Of a stretch of DNA of 64,000 nucleotides, positions 63,389 through 64,000 are shown piece after piece (the first letter of the stretch is position 1; each line of letters starts with the position of its first letter). The translations under genes and the position numbers were made by a program. The DNA is from Anthoceros angustus (Eukaryota; Streptophyta; Anthocerotopsida; Anthocerotales; Anthocerotaceae). The notes below the pieces were generated by a model. The model had not been told where the DNA came from. It saw nothing but the letters and a program-made list of their open reading frames with translations, and did no database searches. The DNA is taken from positions 806,001-870,000 of the forward strand of contig MU008182.1 of NCBI GenBank assembly GCA_010909165.1, given 5' to 3'.

Positions 63389-63943
63389 TCAGCCTGAATT
63401 TTCATCAGAGACATGCCAATGCTCAGGTACGCTGGTCCTCACAAACGGATGCCTAACGAAGTACCCGAAAACCTTCCTCTTGAAGCTCAGCTTCTGTTTC
63501 CTGGTAGCTCGAAAGAAGTAGTCCACCAATCCATTAGCCACGACGTCGGCGGCCCTCTCCGCTCTGCAGCAGGCCATGATAAACCTCGCCACCACCCCTG
63601 CTGCAACATAGCGTGCACGCCTGTCAGCGACCTCGAGAGAAGGATCCCCCTCTGCACCCCCGGCAGTGCCAGCTACCTGAGGCCCGGACATGGCCGGCTC
63701 GTTTTCCAGCGCCTGCAATGCCCGGCCCTGGAGCGTCGACAGAGCCGCAGCCCTCTCCAGCATCGACACATTCAATGCCTCAGCTTCCGCCACTGCTACC
63801 GCTGTTTCTAGAGGCCTCCTGGCCCGGCTGGATCGCTTCTGCACGCCGTGCCCCTGCCTCCGGATTTGTAGAGACGACGGTGTGGATCGGCCTGCCCTCC
63901 GCAGCCTCCCTGAAATCCTTCTGTGCTCCATCTGTGACGGCAA
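63389..63943 (-). CDS. Unrecognised open frame at the right edge
   Basis: A 184-codon minus-strand frame (first codon at 63943 is an ATG) reads as an Ala- and Arg-rich protein. One stretch looks like real coding sequence (ADVVANGLVDYFFRATRKQK, then FGYFVRHPFVRT). An overlapping minus frame above 63800 also reads plausibly (HTVVSTNPEAGARRAEAIQP), so an intron may lie between two exons of a gene that extends beyond the window. I do not recognise the family. Confidence 0.3.
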   Translation of the reverse strand: MPSQMEHRRISGRLRRAGRSTPSSLQIRRQGHGVQKRSSRARRPLETAVAVAEAEALNVSMLERAAALSTLQGRALQALENEPAMSGPQVAGTAGGAEGDPSLEVADRRARYVAAGVVARFIMACCRAERAADVVANGLVDYFFRATRKQKLSFKRKVFGYFVRHPFVRTSVPEHWHVSDENSG

Positions 63944-64000
63944 AGGGAGTCCCGTGGGAGACCGGATCGTGAAGCGCTGCTCGTGCCGCAGGCGCCCTGA

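Overview
This window looks like nuclear DNA of a land plant, most likely a seed-free vascular plant such as a fern or lycophyte. The evidence is: intron-bearing genes of plant families (an HMA5-type copper ATPase, a TRFL-type telobox Myb protein, a GH9 cellulase, a Furry/MOR2-like scaffold), an intronless 886-residue PPR protein rich in MYAKCGS repeats, and a nuclear-type tRNA-Asn. The species placement is an inference from protein style and transposon load; nothing in the sequence proves it.

The left half (1-36 kb) is gene-poor and dominated by mobile elements. Its backbone is a tandem duplication of the copper-ATPase locus. The intact copy is on the minus strand at 27926-31661 (six exons, about 1014 residues). 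A second, unspliced and decayed copy is scattered in order and in the same orientation at 836-3608, 5883-6100, 15527-16045 and probably 27201-27370. It is split by three insertions: (i) 3609-5882, ending in a CACTA-type terminus with a dense GTTGTAAA array; (ii) 6101-15526, a complete-ended CACTA-like element with 12-bp perfect inverted repeats and ATG target duplication, itself carrying a decayed Ty1/copia element; (iii) about 16046-27200, a composite block holding several minisatellites and a 6.7-kb pogo/Tigger-like element (TA target duplication). The pogo element in turn contains a hAT-type MITE (exact 8-bp duplication), a dimeric satellite of about 2.3 kb, a 60-bp perfect palindrome and a broken DDE transposase gene. 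One half of the pseudogene also carries an internal tandem triplication that arose at a six-base microhomology.

From 32 to 37 kb there is intergenic sequence with a copia protease relic and several short tandem arrays, including a GAGCCCT/GAGCACCT array.

The right half (37-62 kb) is gene-dense. On the minus strand, in order along the window: a TRFL-like telobox Myb gene (37160-40574, nine coding exons), a plant HDHD3-like HAD hydrolase (42326-43335, three exons), a secreted GH9 endoglucanase (44494-46609, eight exons) and a Furry/MOR2-like giant scaffold (48427-57235, sixteen exons, about 2239 residues). On the plus strand are an intronless E-class PPR gene (58582-61242), head-to-head with the Furry-like gene, and a tRNA-Asn(GTT) gene. 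The last 2 kb contain small repeats and an unrecognised open frame. I see no operon-like logic: these are independent housekeeping genes beside a transposon-rich block. Splice sites were assigned by reading GT/AG borders, checking codon phase and comparing with known family members; no alignment program was used.
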